Notes under the pieces: model-generated
The model's input: the letters and a program-made list of their open reading frames with translations, nothing else
Database searches by the model: none
Told to the model about the DNA's origin: nothing
In this document: in pieces, positions 43,989 through 55,180 of the stretch
Layout of the letters: each line of letters begins with the position of its first letter
How positions within the stretch are numbered: the stretch's first letter is position 1
Source: Apium graveolens
Lineage: Eukaryota > Streptophyta > Magnoliopsida > Apiales > Apiaceae
Assembly (NCBI RefSeq): GCF_009905375.1
Contig: NC_133647.1
Span: forward strand, 172,900,790-172,964,789
Direction: 5' to 3'
DNA: 64,000 bases
Position numbers and translations under genes: made by a program

Positions 43989-46900
43989 TTGAGCTTCTTG
44001 CCTTGACTACCTTCTCCTTCTTGAGTAAATTGAGTCTGAGCAGACTTTCTCTTGGTAGCTTTCTTTTTTCGGATCTGTTGATTTTGTTGAATCTGGGAGA
44101 GATGATCCTTTGCTTCTATTCAGAAGGTCATCCATTCTAGCTTGGACCAAATCACGAGCTTCTATTTTAAATGCATTAATGGGAGGTGTATCATTCAGTT
44201 CATTCAGCATCATCTTTAGATATTTGACTTTGGAGCAGTTAGGAACAAGTTCAAACAACATTGTAGATCTTTTTGATATTACGAAGACTATTATCCTTTT
44301 AGGATGTCCTCATACTCCTTTGGTGTCATTGATCGATTCTTCTTCCACTACCTCATCAAGTATTTGTATGATTGGAATCAAAGCAATCTTGTCCTTCTTA
44401 CATGTGGAGAGTTTGACATCCATTAAGGCTTGATGTATTGCTTCTGATCCGCTTGTTCTGAAGTCATTGATTTTGATCTTCACTTTATTAATCTCAAAGA
44501 TTAGATCCCCTTCACTATTAGTATTGATTATAGGTTTACTATCTTTTAGAAGATTAATTTATGGCTCTCCATTTATAAACACCATCTCATGATATGTTCT
44601 GTTAAGTTTCTTCTTTTCCTTCTCTGAATCCCTGATCATTTTGTCATTGATCCTATAAGCATATAGAACTTCAGCAGCTCTAAGTTCTGCTTCTGATATT
44701 TTAACTCATGGTGCTTCCAGTTTTGCTCTTTTGCTCTTGAGTTGACTTTCCAGGAAAGTGAGTTGTAGAAAATGAATGGATCTTAGATGTTGATCAGACA
44801 TGGTGATATTTGCATTTTCCATTTGCATTTCTTAGATGTTGATCTTTCAATATCTCCTTGAATTTCTTGAAAAAATTTATTAAGCTTTTCCGGCAATCCA
44901 TAGAACAAACAGTCATCCAAGAAAGCATCTTCATCTTCAAATTCTTCGTGCTCAGATAAAAACTTTCTCTCTTCCATCATCACTTCTTCAACTTTGGGTT
45001 CATAACCCTTAGGAACATCGCTCTCATCTATTTCTCCTTCCTCCAGCTCATACTCTGAGAATAGGGGCTTTGGAGCATACATCTCCGACAAAAAATCCCT
45101 CTGAGTCATAATGACTTTGCTTAGGAGATCTTGTTTTGATATTGATTGCTCCCCCTGAGTTAAATAACTCTTCTCATCAGCATGTCTTGATTTTAGTAGC
45201 ACCCTTTCATCAGTCCTCTCTTCTTCTTCTTCCTTTCCTTCTTGAAGCTCATCTCCAAACTCATCATATCCAGAGTCAGCTTCTTGAAAAGCATATTAAA
45301 ATTAAGTTCACAGCAGTAGCTACTTTTTCTTGTTCCACCCATTTATCCCCCTCAGTTATGTTATCCTTCAGAGCTGGGGTTGATTGAGCAGGCAAGATCA
45401 AGACAAGGATCTCTAGAGTAGATTGTTCTGAAATAGACACTTGTTTGCTGACTGAGGTCTTTGGCCCAGTACTGGCATGAGCTATTTCAGTGGAGACGGG
45501 GATTGGCGCTTGCTTGCTAACTGAGATCTTTGGCTCAATATTGGCAATTGCCTTTCCCTTTTTTGAGTGAGAGGGAGATTGCTCCACGAATTCCCATAAA
45601 CTAGCAAATGATGCATGTTGAAGTTCAAGTTGTTCGAAAAGACGTGCAATCTGGTGATCCCTAATAGACAGTTCATCTTTCAGATACTGATCCTTGAGAA
45701 CAATTGTTCTTTGAGATAGTTATCTTTGAATGCTAACTGCTCTTCAAGGTAAGATTTTGTTATATACTGTGACATGTCTATGGGTGTTGTTTTGGAGGTA
45801 GCTGTCTCATGGACTTCTCGCAGTGTATCACTCAACACTCTGTCACTCGGTTCAGGGGTTTGTGTTTCACTTACCCTCACGGATACACTCCACTCATAGC
45901 TCCGAGATCCAGAAGATGTACCTGCAGAAAACACTGGAACCATCCTTAAGGAGGCCAGCAGCGGTGCAATGGGAGTTCGCGAGTCTGGATCCTTGTTCAA
46001 GATAAGTTGCATGTCATCCTGAGACGACTGGTCCAGAGTTGGAATCTCTGGGAGGATCACTGAGGCCGTCATATCTGGCATCTGTTCCTCAACTTCACTA
46101 GTGTCGGTGAAGACACTTTCCCCGTGGGCTCACTAGTTGAATCTGGTTCATCGCCAATGGGTTTCCGGTCCGCACCTATGTCGGATCCCCTATTCGCAGA
46201 TGCATCCAGGTTTATTAGTCCTGGGGAGGTAAGTTTTATGCTAGACATGGCAGCGATTACAGCACTCTCTCCTAACACATGTGAAGGCAGTTGATCCATT
46301 GAAGGACCTTGAACATGATATTCTAACCGTAATATGGTTGAATTCCCTGTTTCTGTCAATACATCCTCACTAAAAAATGCTCTTCTAATCGACTCATTTA
46401 AAGCTTCAAGAGCTTGAATATTGGATAGAGTGTTTGACTCATTACAGGATGTCGTGGCCGACGGACGAATATTAATAGACCTACCTTGTTGAGAAGATGG
46501 ATCCAGTAACTGTTTATGTGCCTTTTCAGCCATTGTATCCTGTTGGGAAGATACATGGGAGGTTATAGTTGTCTCAATGGGGATACTGCTTTGCTTTGTT
46601 GGAGACAGAGATGTGGGTTCACTCAAGGTACCTTCCTTATTTGCTACATCGTGTGCAGTTTCTCCCTCTATACTCATAGGGTCCTTATATGCCAGGGATT
46701 GGGCCGAGAGAGTTTGAGATGTGTTTATGGGCTCTAGAAGGTGGTTATGAATTTGCGGGAAAACAAACTCACTGCCTCCTGATAGTAATTGCTCTTGGGA
46801 AAGTTGTGTATGAAAGTGACCAAGATTAAGTCAATCAATATCAATTAAGTCATCAAATGTAGTGCTCATAGAAGACTCATTCATACATGTGAAGTCTGGC

Positions 46901-47931
46901 CTAAAGACATTTATCTTTGATTGATTGGGCTCAACTTCTCCTTGATGTTCAACAGCTTCAGGTTGAGAAACCTCTCCTGACTGTTCATCAATTACAGTTT
47001 CTTGGTCAACATCCATTGGTTGAGCGTCAGGATTAGGCTGAGGATCTGCTTCATGTTCAACCTCTGCATCATCCTCATTTGCAGCATCAGGTTCTTGATT
47101 ATCAGATTCATGAACATATTCAGTCTCAAAGCCAGGTTCTTGAGCAATGGATTCAAAGTACTCTTGCATGAAGTCTGTCACATGAATGGGGTTGTTGCTG
47201 GAATAAGGATTTTGTCTGTACGGTTTACCCACCATTTTTTAGGACAAGACTTGTAAATTTTCCAAATTGTCATTGTGAACCAAGGCCTTCTGAGCTTCTA
47301 CGAGCTTAGCATTGAGAACAATCTGAAGGAACCTGCCATAAAAGATGTAATAATGTTGTTGAGCTTGGTTCTCCAGTATCTCATTCATGAACATACGTCC
47401 AAAGTTGATTCGAATGTTCAGAGCAATAGTCACTCCAACTAGCCTCATAAAATGTGTTAGTCCATGAAATCCACCGGTCTTGGGAGAAAGACAGAAGGAC
47501 AGAATGTTGAAGAATAAGTTCCAAGGTTTGGGTAGATGACTTTTATTAAAATGCTTTGGATACTTGTCATTTGGCATGGTGCTTCTTATACCCTTGAAGA
47601 AGCTAAAGACTTCATAGTCTCTAGGTAAATCATCAAAATCATCCTGAGGAAAATGAAGATGTTCATTAAAATCATCCTCAGTGATTAGTATCATTTCTTC
47701 TTCAATAGGAAACATGAAGCTTAGCTAATTGTCATCTGATGTGTTCAGAGTTGAGGTGTGAACATGTCTGAGGAGCTCAACATTTAATTTTACATTAGTA
47801 GTTAAAGCATAGTGCACAATCGAGTGCTCGTTTAAAAATCAAATCCAATTTTCAAAATAGCCTATGTGAGCTGGATTACGATTTATAACCGAGATATAAT
47901 TTGTTTTAGGTACCGTAATAATATCCGCCAT
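43989..47931 (-). pseudogene. Copia-C accessory ORF, broken
   Basis: The best start is ATG at 47931-47929 (MADIITVPKTNYISV). One frame runs from there to about 46070 with stops at 47839, 47725, 47239 and 46831, then shifts frame near 46075, with more shifts up to the Athila insertion. The N-terminal region (ITEDDFNEHLHFPQDDFDD, KSHLPKPWNLFFNILSFCLSPKTGGFHGL, NIRINFGRMFMNEILENQ, YYIFYGRFLQIVLNAKLV) looks globular. The middle and end are acidic and low-complexity (for example ELEEGEIDESDVPKGYEPK). Sirevirus-type elements often carry such an extra ORF of unknown role, and part is shared with Copia-B. I see no membrane segment. Confidence 0.75.
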
Positions 47932-48303
47932 TTTAATTAAAAAATAAGAATAAAATTTTGACCATAAAATAAATTTATCATGCACTTAAATTAGTAACTC
48001 GATACTAAATGTAACACACAAATTTACGCAGAACAAATATGCAAGAAATAAACAGTAGAGAGCAAATAACTAGAATAACCAATTTAAACCTAAGCCAAAC
48101 AATGCCTTAAGTACACGAAACCATAAACTGAGATCTCTCAAACTAACCGGTTAAAATGTATGATTTTACAGTCAAAAGAAAGGTCAGCTTATGGGCTTTA
48201 CAAATGTGTAAATAACACAAAATTTGGCATTATTTTTGGACTATTCTTAATTGAACAAAATTGGTTCTCTCTCTTTTTCCCCCTTACTTGCAACTGTGTG
48301 AGT

Positions 48304-48325
48304 ATCTGTGTGTATATATATATAA
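48304..48325 (-). promoter_or_regulatory. TATA-like element upstream of the Copia-C accessory ORF
   Basis: Sense strand reads TTTATATATATATACACAC, about 380 bp before the ATG at 47931 and about 60 bp after the motif array. A simple repeat can mimic a TATA box, so this is tentative. Confidence 0.4.
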
Positions 48326-48384
48326 AGCTGAAAAGAATTGAATACAGATATATATACCTCAACCAGCCAACAAAAATTACCAAG

Positions 48385-48640
48385 TGAGTTACTTGCGACT
48401 ACTATGTGTAACAGATCGCAAGTAAGTAGCCTATACTGAGTAGGCTTTGTCGCAAGTAACTAAGATAGAATAATTTTGAGTTAGTTACTTGCGACTACAG
48501 GGGCTTGTAAGTCGCAAGTAAATGGGATAGAATTTATGAGTCCAACTTACTTGCGACTAGTGTCCCCTTGCTGAAAAAAACACAAGTCAAGCACTTACTT
48601 GCGACCACGGTGAAGCCTAGGTCGCAAGTAACTCTGGTAA
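48385..48640 (-). repeat. GGTCGCAAGTAA array in alternating orientation (Copia-C internal)
   Basis: Eight copies of TTACTTGCGAC(C) or its complement, in plus-strand order F, R, R, F, R, F, F, R, forming inverted pairs. A further weak copy (TTACTTGCAACTG) lies at 48284. The same motif is repeated 11 times in each LTR, there always in one orientation. Confidence 0.92.
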
Positions 48641-49252
48641 CAAATAAAATGTTCCACATAAATTGTTCTGTTTAAATAATTTAATAATCCTTTTTCAGAA
48701 AAAAAATAGATTAATAAATTCAAAACAAATAATGTGTTACAAAAACAAATATAAATATAATGAATTCTTTAAATATTGAATTATTTAAAATCCATTTATT
48801 GATAATTCATAATTTTATTTATAATTATAAAATTATTATCATTAACTTGATAAAATTATATTTTTATGAAGTAAATTATGCTTCTAATTTCAAATTAACT
48901 TTAATGAACCCCTTTAAATATTTAATAATTTAAAGTTCACTAAAATTAATAAATCACAACTTTGATTTGTTAAAATTGAAGCTTTTATCATTGAATTGAT
49001 ATAGTCTCAATTGGTTAAATCAAAATTATGCTCCAATATTTTACTCATAAGTTAACCAATTATAATTAAATTATTTTTAAACAATTTATCAATATAAGTG
49101 TGCTAAAATATTTATCAATTACATACAAGCACACAAATATTTGAAATACGACAAAAAAATTATTACACATAAATTCACATGTCCTTAAAATATTGACATT
49201 AATAACAAGTGAATTTATTTAAGACAAATTGCAGTTATTGACTTCTAATTTA
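48641..49252 (-). other. AT-rich Copia-C spacer after pol
   Basis: Non-coding, very AT-rich, between the RNase H stop and the motif array. I see no gene or strong repeat in it. Confidence 0.7.
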
Positions 49253-50498
49253 TTAATTAGAAAGATTTAACATCCCAAGTTCACTAACCAACTTAGAGAA
49301 AGTGTTTTCATCAAGTGGTTTTGTGAAGATGTCTACAATTTCATCCTCCGTGGGTACAAAATGTAATTCCACAGTGCCACTAGTCACAGGCTCTCTGATA
49401 AAGTGATACCCGATATCAATATGCTTTGTTCTTGAGTGCTGAACTGGGTTGTTTGAGATTGCTATGGCACTTGTATTGTCACAGAATATTGGAATCTTTG
49501 ATACCAACAGACCGTAATCCCGGAGTTGGTTCCTCATCCACAAAATTTGAGCACAACAGCTTACAGCGGCTATGTATTCAGCTTCAGCAGTTGACGTGGA
49601 TACTTAGTGTTGCTTCTTGTTATGCCAGGATACCAATCTTCTTCCAAGAAACTGAAAGCTTCCTGAAGTACTTTTCCGGTCAATCTCACAACCTACAAAA
49701 TTTGAATCTGTATAGCCAATTAGGTTAAAATTTATACCTTTAGGGTACCAAATTTCAAAATTTGGAGCCCCCTTAAGATACCTAAATATCCTCTTAACAG
49801 CTATAAGATGAGACTCTTTAGGGTCAGCTTGAAATCTAGCACATAAGCACGTTGCAAACATAATATCTGGCCTACTTGCTGTGAGATAAAGTAATGAGCC
49901 TATCATACCTCTGTAGCTTGTGATGTCAACTTTCTTACCAGTTTTGTCCTGATCAAGCTTAGTGGCTGTTGGCATTGGAGTCTTTTCCGGAGTTAAGTCT
50001 TCCAGATTGTACTTATTGAGAAGTTCACTGATGTACTTGGATTGACAGATGAATATACCATCTTTCCTTTAACTCACTTGTAATCCAAGAAAGTAGTTCA
50101 ACTCTCCCATCATGCTCATTTCATTACTCTGCATTAGCTTAGAAAATCTCTTGTTAAGATCATCATTAGTAGAGCCAAATATAATGTCGTCAACATATAC
50201 TTGAACTAATATCATATCAGATTTATGAATTTTGTGAAACAGAGTTTTATCCACAACACCTCTAGTAAAACCATTTCAAGTAAAAACTCAGAGAGAGTGC
50301 ATACCATGTCCTTGGAGCTTGCTTAAGACCATAGAGAGCTTTGAATAAAAATAATACAATGTCAGCCAGATTTGGATCTTCAAAACCTGGAGGTTGTTCC
50401 ACATGCACTTCTTCTTCTAGCTCCCCATTTAGGAATGCATTCTTCACATCCATTTGATAAACTTTGAAATATGAATGTGCTATGAATGCCAAAAACAT
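49253..50498 (-). pseudogene. Copia-C reverse transcriptase palm to RNase H
   Basis: Broken frames give, in sense order, [26 protein letters not shown] and [11 protein letters not shown] (50498-50262), MILVQVYVDDIIFGSTN with the intact RT active site (50254-50069), YRGMIGSLLYLTASRPDIMFATC and GYTDSNFVGCEIDRKSTSG with the RNase H Asp (49975-49604), then CDNTSAIAISNNPVQHSRTKHIDI and DIFTKPLDENTF (49543-49253). Stops or shifts separate these blocks, near 50260, 50069 and 49604. Confidence 0.92.
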
Positions 50499-51151
50499 CC
50501 TGATTGCCTCATAGCTATTGGTGCATATGTTTCATCATAATCTATACCCTTTTCTTGAGAGTAACCTTTAGCTACCACTCTGGCCTTGTTTCTCATTACA
50601 TTGCCATATTCATCTAACTTGTTTCTGAATACCCACTTAGTGCCTATTACTGACTTGTCCTTTGGTCGGGGTACTAGCTTCCATACCTTCTGCCTCTCAA
50701 ACTGATTGAGCTCCCCTTGCATAGCAGTATCCCAATATGGATCTTCAAGTGCCTCATCCACTTTCTTAGGTTCCATTTCTGAGAGAAACCCTAAAAAGTG
50801 ACATTCATTATGTATGGCATATCTAGTTCTCACTCTTGTGTTAGGATCACCAATGATCAGTTCAAAGGGATGGTCTCTGTTCCAGACTCTTTGTCGAGGC
50901 AGATAAGATCTTGATGTTTCCCCTTGTTCAGCATGATATTGAGTGTGAACTGTAGGTCCTCTTCTTGCTCCCCCTGAGTTGCTGCAACCATGACTTGATG
51001 TTGATTCTGATATTTGAGTAGTAGTTCTTGAAGGGGTTCTTGTATGATTATCATAATCAATGTTTCCACCATTACCACCACTTAATTCAGGATCGGCATT
51101 GCCATATTCTATTGGTATGGCACTAGCAATCTCAGGTTCTTCTTCATCCAA
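50480..51151 (-). pseudogene. Copia-C integrase-RT linker and RT N-terminus
   Basis: This 223 aa frame has a Gly/Ser/Thr/Asn-rich linker, then DPNTRVRTRYAIHNECHFLGFLSEMEPKKVDEAL and the RT fingers ([42 protein letters not shown]). A frameshift at about 50500 moves it to the next RT block. Confidence 0.9.
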
Positions 51152-51202
51152 AGGATCATCTGAAAGATTTTCAAATTTCAGAGATTCAGAATTCTTTTCT
51201 CT

Positions 51203-51840
51203 TTACAGGCTTTCCAACTTGGTGTCGTCGAACATTACATTAAGGTTTTCAATCACCTTCGGATCAATAATCATATAAACCCTGTAAGCTTTAGATTCCA
51301 GAGAATAGCTAAGAAATATGCCTTCTTCCGCTTTAGCATCAAACTTTCCCAGATGCTCATTTCCTTCCTTCATCATAAAACATTTAACTCCAAACACATG
51401 AAATATTTCAGTGTTGGTTTCTTGTTAGCCATAATCTCATAGGGAGTCTTATCATGATCTTTATTAATCAGGGTACGATTTTGAGTGTAACATGCTGTGT
51501 TGACAGCTTCATCCCAGAAGTAGGTAGGAAGTCTTTATTCACTTAGCATAGTCCTTGCTGCTTTAACCAAGGTTTGATTCTTCCTTTCTACTACTCCATT
51601 TTATTGAGGAGTTCTTGGGGTTGAGTATTGTCTCGAAATACCTTTCTCTGTATAGAATTCATTTAGAAATGCATTCTTGAACTTTGTCCTATTATCTGAT
51701 TTGATCTTTCTGACAGGTAATTTCGCTTCCATCTCAATCTTCTTTATATGATCAAATATCAATTGTGGTGCTTCATCCTTTGATTGCAAGAATAACACCC
51801 ATGTGTATTTGGAGTAATCATCGACTATCACTAAAAGCAT
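51203..51840 (-). pseudogene. Copia-C integrase core and C-terminal part
   Basis: The frame 51840-51601 has VIVDDYSKYTWVLFLQSKDE and SDNRTKFKN, retaining the second catalytic Asp. After a stop, codons read NGVVERKNQTLVKAARTM, with the Glu. The frame 51397-51203 has MFGVKCFMMKEGNEHLGKFDAKAEEGIFLSYSLESKAYRVY, the copia integrase end. At least two breaks lie between them. Confidence 0.9.
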
Positions 51841-52520
51841 ATCTTTTCCTTAATAGTGACAACACGTTCACTGGACCAAATAAATCTATGTGAATTAACT
51901 GAAGAGGTTCAGTTATGCTTGTCATTTCCTTGCTTCTATGTGATGCTTTCTTTGATTTCCCCTTTTCACATGCTTCACAGAGTCCTTCTTGACAAAATTC
52001 CATCTGTGGTAGTCCTCTCACCAATTCCCTCTTAATCAGAGAGTTCATTGTCTTGAAGTTCAAGTGCGAGAGCTTCTTGTGCAATAGCCAACTTTGTTCT
52101 GATGAATCTTTGTTGTAAAAACATCTCATTAGTCCATCACATTTAGACTTCAAGTCAGCTACCAACAGATTGCCTTTCCTTACTCCCTGTAAAGCAAGCT
52201 TCTCATCTTTCTTGTGAGTGATCAAACATCTTTCTGGTCTAAAATCAACATTATATCCTTTGTCACAAAACTGACTGACGCTCAGAGGATTATGCTTCAA
52301 TCCTTCCACAAGAGAGATGTTTTCAATGATGACATTCCCAATTTCTAAATTGACATATCCCTTAGTAAATCCTTCGTTGTCATCTCCAAAGGTAACTATA
52401 GGGCCAGCTTTCTCAACCACACCTGTGAGCAGGGACTTTTCTCATGTCATGTGCCTAGAACAACCACTGTTCAGAATCTACATGATCTTTTCCTTTCGTA
52501 CCCCTGCAAACACAGATTGA
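51818..52520 (-). pseudogene. Copia-C protease and pre-integrase domain
   Basis: At about 52480-52440 the sense strand reads ILNSGCSRHMT and a stop: the protease DSG has become NSG, losing the catalytic Asp. The 200 aa frame 52420-51818 continues with VEKAGPIVTFGDDNEGF, GNVIIENISLVEGLKHNPLSVSQFCDKGYNV, the pre-integrase block (LLHKKLSHLNFKTMNSLIKRELVRGLPQ), the zinc block CEACEKGKSKKASH and HIDLFGPVN with the first integrase Asp. Confidence 0.9.
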
Positions 52521-53845
52521 TTAAGAAGACTTTGGTACCCAAGCTTTCTTGGGTCCTGAAGGTTTAGGGGTAGAAACAAATTCTATAAATGAAACCTTAA
52601 CATGCTTAGATTTCACTTTGACTGACTTCTTCTCAGTGCTAGTCTCAACAGAGTTGTCAGACTTAGAGATATGAGGTACTACATTCTTGGACTGTGTGTG
52701 CTCATTACTCATGCTTGTCTTAGTGTCAGTGCAAGTGCTAGCAGTTTTATGAAAAGCTTTAAAATATTCGGACATGGTAACAAATGCACATGGCATACAA
52801 CCAACTACGCCACAGGGCTCATGAAAACTAGGCATCTTAGGCATGGCAGGCATACTAGAAGTTGCAACAGATTCTACTTTAGCATTTATGCATTCATGTG
52901 TAAGGTGTGCATCAAAATTATAAGATGCAAAATCAGATTTCTTATTTACACATGCCTTACCATTTCTGTTCTTCTTAGCTTTAACTTAACACTCTCACCA
53001 GTCTTAGAGTTATCTACTGGGTCTGGTTTCTTAAGTGTGTCGGGTTCTTTCCTATCCACCTTATTACCTAGGTCAGCTTTGGATTTAGCTTTACTAGCTG
53101 GAGCCTTAAGTGTCTTAGGGGATTCCTCTACCTTCTCTTTATCTCTGTCCTTGACAATCAATTCCTCATTGATTAGCAAATTTACTTCATCCAAAGGTTC
53201 TGAAACAGACTCAGTGAACAACGGAGATACAACATCCTTAATGAAATATGGTACCTTTTCTGAGACAAACATGTTTATCTCAGATGCACCACTATGCTTC
53301 TTACTATTCAGCTTAGAATAGTCAATTCCTATTAAAGTCTTAGATTTAAATCTTTGACTATCTATTATCTCCTTCTGAGTCAAATCTGTATTCTTAAACG
53401 CCTGTAATTTCTTTTCTAAATCAGCAATTTGGGTTCTAAGAATGGCTTCTATGTCTGCGTTGCACTTAACCTTATTCTCTAGATATTAATTCTTTTGTTT
53501 AAGGTCTTCTAAGCCAACTACAAGCAATTCTAGTTCTTCATTTCTAGAGATTAAACTCTCAGTTTTAAGAACTAACCTATCATTTTTAAGTTTATATGCA
53601 AGCATGCTTGTATGAACATTATACAATTCTAAAGTAAGTTCATGCACAATAGATTTGTATTCAGATACAGACATATCAATAGTGGTAAGTTCAGGTTCCT
53701 GAGATGATTGTGGTGATTCCTTTGCAGAGTCTTCCATAAGAGCTAGATTCACATACTCTTCCTCTTCATTCGAATCAGTATCATCCCAGCTTCTTCCATC
53801 AGCAATGTACGCTCTTTCCTTTTCCTTAACCATATAAGCATTCAG
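52521..53845 (-). pseudogene. Copia-C Gag C-terminal extension (coiled coil, Cys cluster)
   Basis: Frames 53833-53486 and 53383-52946 are in phase with gag and encode Leu/Glu/Lys-rich, probably coiled-coil sequence. A frameshift near 52980 leads to the frame 52853-52521 with CGVVGCMPCAFVTMSEYF and KKAWVPKSS before the protease. The same Cys cluster occurs in Copia-B Gag (residues 228-238 of the 8976 frame). Stops lie at 53849 and 53486. Confidence 0.85.
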
Positions 53846-53848
53846 CTT

Positions 53849-55033
53849 CTATTTCAACTTCTCATTCTTCCTCTTCAGATCTTCGTAAGTTTTCTTCATT
53901 TCATATAAATCTTTTCCTTTTGCTGCCTTGGGCATTCTGCAATCAGATGTAAAGTTTCCCAACTCATTACAGTTGTAACATCTTTTTTTGCTCTTGTCCA
54001 CCCAACTTGACTTGTAGCCTCCTCTTGAGCTTGACCCTGATGAGTAGCTTCCTTTCTGAAATCTCCCTGATGAACCCCTTAGTTTGTAGGTGGGTTTCCT
54101 TCTAAATCTAACATGACTAAATTTTACAGCCATGTATGCCATAGATTTATCCTCCAACTGTTCAAGTTCTTCCTGAGTGTAAAACTCACTTTCATCTTCT
54201 GGCTCACCATGAGCAATTTCAGCTATAACAATTTCTTTGATTGTTGAAGAGGGTGCAACCTTGACTTCTTGAGTTTTAGGTTCACGAACTACAAGTGCAG
54301 TAGTTTTTGCAAGTGTCGTACTCTTATTGTCAATAGAACCAGGTCCATAGATAATAACTCTCTGCTCTTGTTCTAGTTCATGGGTTCTTAGCTTTCCATA
54401 AATCACATCCATAGACATGGTAATAAAATCAGTTTTTTCCCTGATTGATGTGTTCTTTTGTTCCAAGTGAACAGGTAGAGTCAGCATAAAATTTATGTTA
54501 GACTCTCGTATAGGATAAACTTTCCCTTGTAGATTTAATTCACATAACAGTGTTGTATATCTCTTAAAGAGTGAAGACGGTGTTTCTCCAGGTTGAAGTT
54601 TGAATGCCTCATACTGAGTAGTCAGAATATCCATCATGTTCTCTTTGACTTTTTTTGTACCTTCCATCAAAAGCTCAATGGTATTCCACATATCCTTTGC
54701 ACTATTACTTCCCAGAAGTTGATGACTCATATCATTATCGGTCGATTCCACAATTATGAGTTGAAGGCTTGTGTCCAGATTTATCAACTCCTTGTCAGTC
54801 TCCGTATATTTAGACGGATCCCTGGGAGTAGATGAAGAAGGAATTCTTACACCAGTTGCAGTAGTGGATTCAGCAACTACTTCCATCGGGACATAAAGGT
54901 CATTCAGTAGTATCCCAATATAAAGTGGATTCGAAGCTTTCATAAATAACATCATCTTTTTCTTTCATAGGTTGTAATTATCTCTGTCGAATGGGGGAAC
55001 CTTGATACTTCCAATTCTTTGATTATTCATCAT
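53849..55033 (-). pseudogene. Copia-C Gag N-terminal region
   Basis: The best start is ATG at 55033 (MMNNQRIGSIKVPPFDRDNYNL), about 135 bp after the PBS, with a TGA at codon 23 (54965-54967) at a position where copia Gags have Trp. From MMLFMKASNPLYI the frame is open for 368 codons: KDMWNTIELLMEG, YEAFKLQPGETPSSLFKRYTTLLCELN, VIYGKLRTHELEQEQ. The zinc knuckle reads CYNCNELGNFTSDC, so the usual His is Asn and zinc binding is probably impaired. Confidence 0.9.
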
Positions 55034-55166
55034 CTTGGCGGAATTAAAATTATTTAAAGCTCAAAAAATTAAAGAAATGAAAATTTTTTATAATTAAAAA
55101 ATTTTAAGAAATTTTTTTAAGAACTTATTTCTTTCTCCGGATCTTGATTTGTATGTCAATCAACAA

Positions 55167-55178
55167 GCTCTGATACCA
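55167..55178 (-). other. Copia-C primer-binding site
   Basis: Sense strand reads TGGTATCAGAGC, two bases after the LTR end. Initiator-Met tRNA type. Confidence 0.95.
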
Positions 55179-55180
55179 AT

